Positions 9,901 to 10,851 of a DNA stretch of 10,851 bases are shown in pieces. Below the pieces are notes generated by a model that worked only from the letters and a program-made list of their open reading frames with translations, was not told the origin of the DNA and ran no database searches. How positions within the stretch are numbered: position 1 is the stretch's first letter; every line of letters begins with the position of its first letter. The position numbers and the translations under genes were made by a program. The stretch comes from Amoebophrya sp. AT5.2 (lineage: Eukaryota > Sar > Dinophyceae > Syndiniales > Amoebophryaceae), in the NCBI GenBank assembly GCA_005223375.1, contig RXOD01006246.1:1-10851 (forward strand), read 5' to 3'.

Positions 9901-10527
9901 CTACTTGCTTTCCATGACTTCCCTCTCGCTCCTAATGGCTCATCTCCCTGCCGCCCCTACTTGCCACAACGGGGCATCTCTGAAACCGCCCGGCACACAC
10001 TCGCCACCCAAGCGGGGACCCGTTGCCTAGCACTTACCAGTTCCTGACTTACCGTCTGGTCCCTGTATAGTGGTCATGTGCCTGTGCTTGTTCGGGACGT
10101 AGGAAGCTGCTGGGGTCGACCCTACATCTTTGCAGACTTCCGCGCAACTCTGGCCCTCCTCGCCCATGTGCCAGCAGCTGCCGTCGGCGGGGTCCACGTA
10201 AGCGCCCGGCTGGGCGCAGAAGTACGTCACGGCGTCGCTCTGATCGGCGAGGGATTCTCCTCCTTCTGGACCGTTTCCTCCCCCAGACGGACCCTCCACC
10301 ACCTCCGGCAACACGCACCTCCCGTGCTTGCACCTCCTGCCGTCGACGTTGCCGCCGACGCAGTCGGCGGAGGTTTGGCAGGTCTCCGGGGTCCACACCA
10401 GCGCCTTCAGCATGTTTTCGGTGACGCGGTAGTACGAGTGGGTGCGGTAGAAGCGGATGTAGTTTGTGTACACGTCGTTCATGGTCACTGGCCAGATGCT
10501 GCGGTCGATGCAGTCTTTTCCGAAGGC
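6990..10527 (-). CDS. GT61 (DUF563)-type glycosyltransferase with Cys-rich N-terminal region, 5' partial
   Basis: Spliced as complement(6990..7226, 7558..8543, 8906..9590, 10066..10527), giving 789 residues and a TAG. The first exon lies outside the window, and the 10527 boundary is approximate. The visible N-terminal part has two Cys-rich stretches (CQTSADC..CKHGRC and CWHMGEEGQSCAEVC) that resemble small disulphide modules, fitting a lumenal or secreted protein. The catalytic region holds WHGLHSLIPPFVM, FDTMRFDGRYGWF and NRCYKKVVFG. It ends in the clearest GT61-like block, FVEQVRLASKARVMFGAHGDG then LFMPPNSVVMEA (HGDG at about residues 657-660, bases 7722-7711). GT61 enzymes (EOGT, plant xylosyltransferases) transfer sugars from nucleotide donors in the ER or Golgi; the substrate here is unknown. 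A roughly 100-residue charged, Ser-rich insertion (about 488-585) precedes the final block. The last exon (LCWTNPRGK..DVYDWNWRM) looks like the usual C-terminal part. The signal anchor is not visible. Confidence 0.85.
7227..7557 (-). other. Canonical GT-AG intron in the glycosyltransferase gene (331 nt)
   Basis: The donor GTACGA begins at 7557 after codon His, and the acceptor ACGAACAG ends at 7227, phase 0. The join gives FAKNITH-LCWTNPRGK and continues to the stop at 6990. The intron is full of stop codons and contains a simple GTACATGTACATGTAC stretch (7440-7455 area). The polypyrimidine tract is weak. A nearer upstream acceptor (GGCAG at about 7287) would hit TAA within the exon, so it was not chosen. 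Confidence 0.75.
8544..8905 (-). mobile_element. Non-canonical intron formed by a TIR element (introner family 2, inverted copy)
   Basis: Removing 8905-8544 joins exact AGCACT direct repeats (8911-8906 and 8549-8544) and restores D-V-E-H-W-N-K-L-L-G in frame. The element itself (8556-8900) starts and ends with GGGACCAG in inverted orientation. The end at 8556-8588, read on the plus strand, carries two GGTAAGT motifs. The only plausible GT-AG choice (G/GTGGGACC with CATAAG/CAC) shifts the frame. Compared with the next intron (9591-10065), the homologous interior runs on the opposite strand. Confidence 0.85.
9591..10065 (-). mobile_element. Non-canonical intron formed by a TIR element (introner family 2)
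   Basis: Removing 10065-9591 (475 nt) joins ATA copies (10068-10066 and 9593-9591), giving H-M-T-T-I-I-A-P-I-L in frame. The element spans 9597-10063. Its ends are GGGACCAGACGGTAAGT and the complement GGGGCCAGCGGGTAAGT, 14 of 17 identical. Its left end (10063-10031) matches 8556-8588 on the plus strand at 29 of 33 positions with no gap. Using the internal GGTAAGT donor with the nearby GTAG acceptor creates a TGA nine codons later, so a canonical model is disfavoured. It is longer than the 8544-8905 copy by about 120 bp of unrelated-looking interior. Confidence 0.82.
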
Positions 10528-10851
10528 TTAGAAGGGTACCAAATGCTACCAGGTCTCCTCAAAATACAGCCAAAGCACAGTCAAAATACGACGCGCCAGC
10601 GGAGCGCAATCAGAAGCACGGCGCCCACGCATGGATCTGCAGTGCAGTCCGAAGAGTCATCGGCAGAACAAAGTCCAGAACGCCAGGAGCTTCCGCAGAC
10701 AAGCTGCGCCACCTTCTAGCCTGTTCCTGTAAAGCTAAAGCGGCAACTAGGACTAGCACTCTCTTGACCACAAGCACAAATCTGCTGCCTCCTCGAAGAC
10801 GCGGACCCGACAGCTGCGCACCTTCACGAGAAACCTCCCTGAAGCATTTGA
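10528..10851 (-). mobile_element. Probable introner intron, at or just beyond the right edge
   Basis: No long minus-strand frame crosses this stretch, and an in-frame TAA sits at 10530-10528 just before the first exon sequence seen. Near the exon the minus strand reads GTCGTATTTTGACTGTGC, then GGCTGTATTTTGAGGAGACC, resembling the TCGTATTTGG/ATATTTTG modules of family 1. The exon-side end, read on the plus strand, is GGGTACCAAATGCTACCAGG. The far end, on the minus strand at 10850, is CAAATGCTTCAGGGAGGTTT, so the two look like terminal inverted repeats with the outer end just past the window. A short open stretch from 10849 to 10757 (up to a TAG) could instead be exon; I think it less likely. 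Confidence 0.5.

Overview
This is nuclear DNA of a protist, most likely a dinoflagellate and quite possibly a parasitic syndinian such as Amoebophrya. Four things point there. The genes have introns. All three recognisable genes lie head-to-tail on the minus strand. The proteins are padded with Ser/Thr/Ala/Gly-rich insertions. Several introns are not GT-AG but are repeat elements with terminal inverted repeats (TIRs), excised between short direct repeats. Such introner elements are described for Amoebophrya; the species assignment is an inference. No rRNA, tRNA, CRISPR or bacterial feature was seen.

Layout in minus-strand transcription order, right to left. 10851-10528: an intron-like element with terminal similarity at its two visible ends; the gene it interrupts begins outside the window. 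10527-6990: four exons of a GT61 (DUF563)-type glycosyltransferase, preceded by two Cys-rich stretches. Two of its introns (10065-9591 and 8905-8544) are copies of one TIR element in opposite orientations; the third (7557-7227) is an ordinary GT-AG intron. 6989-6161: intergenic DNA and probable UTR, with a solo TIR-like fragment and a strong branch point/acceptor just before the next start codon. 6160-2815: a complete three-exon gene for a single-domain, six-transmembrane voltage-gated cation channel (944 residues as spliced here). It has a TLDGW pore motif, one EF-hand and a coiled-coil tail; one intron is GT-AG (5116-4949) and one is a TIR element (3500-3158). 2814-2173: intergenic. 2172 to about 225: a low-complexity protein of unknown function, cut at the left edge by a second copy of the element family seen in the channel intron.

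The genes do not form an obvious pathway: one acts at a membrane in voltage/Ca2+ signalling, one is probably a Golgi/ER glycosyltransferase, and one is unknown. What unifies the window is the invasion of coding sequence by at least two families of intron-forming elements. Splice models were derived by matching direct repeats at both intron ends to reading-frame continuity. All three non-canonical junctions that can be tested inside the window restore the frame and give plausible protein sequence.
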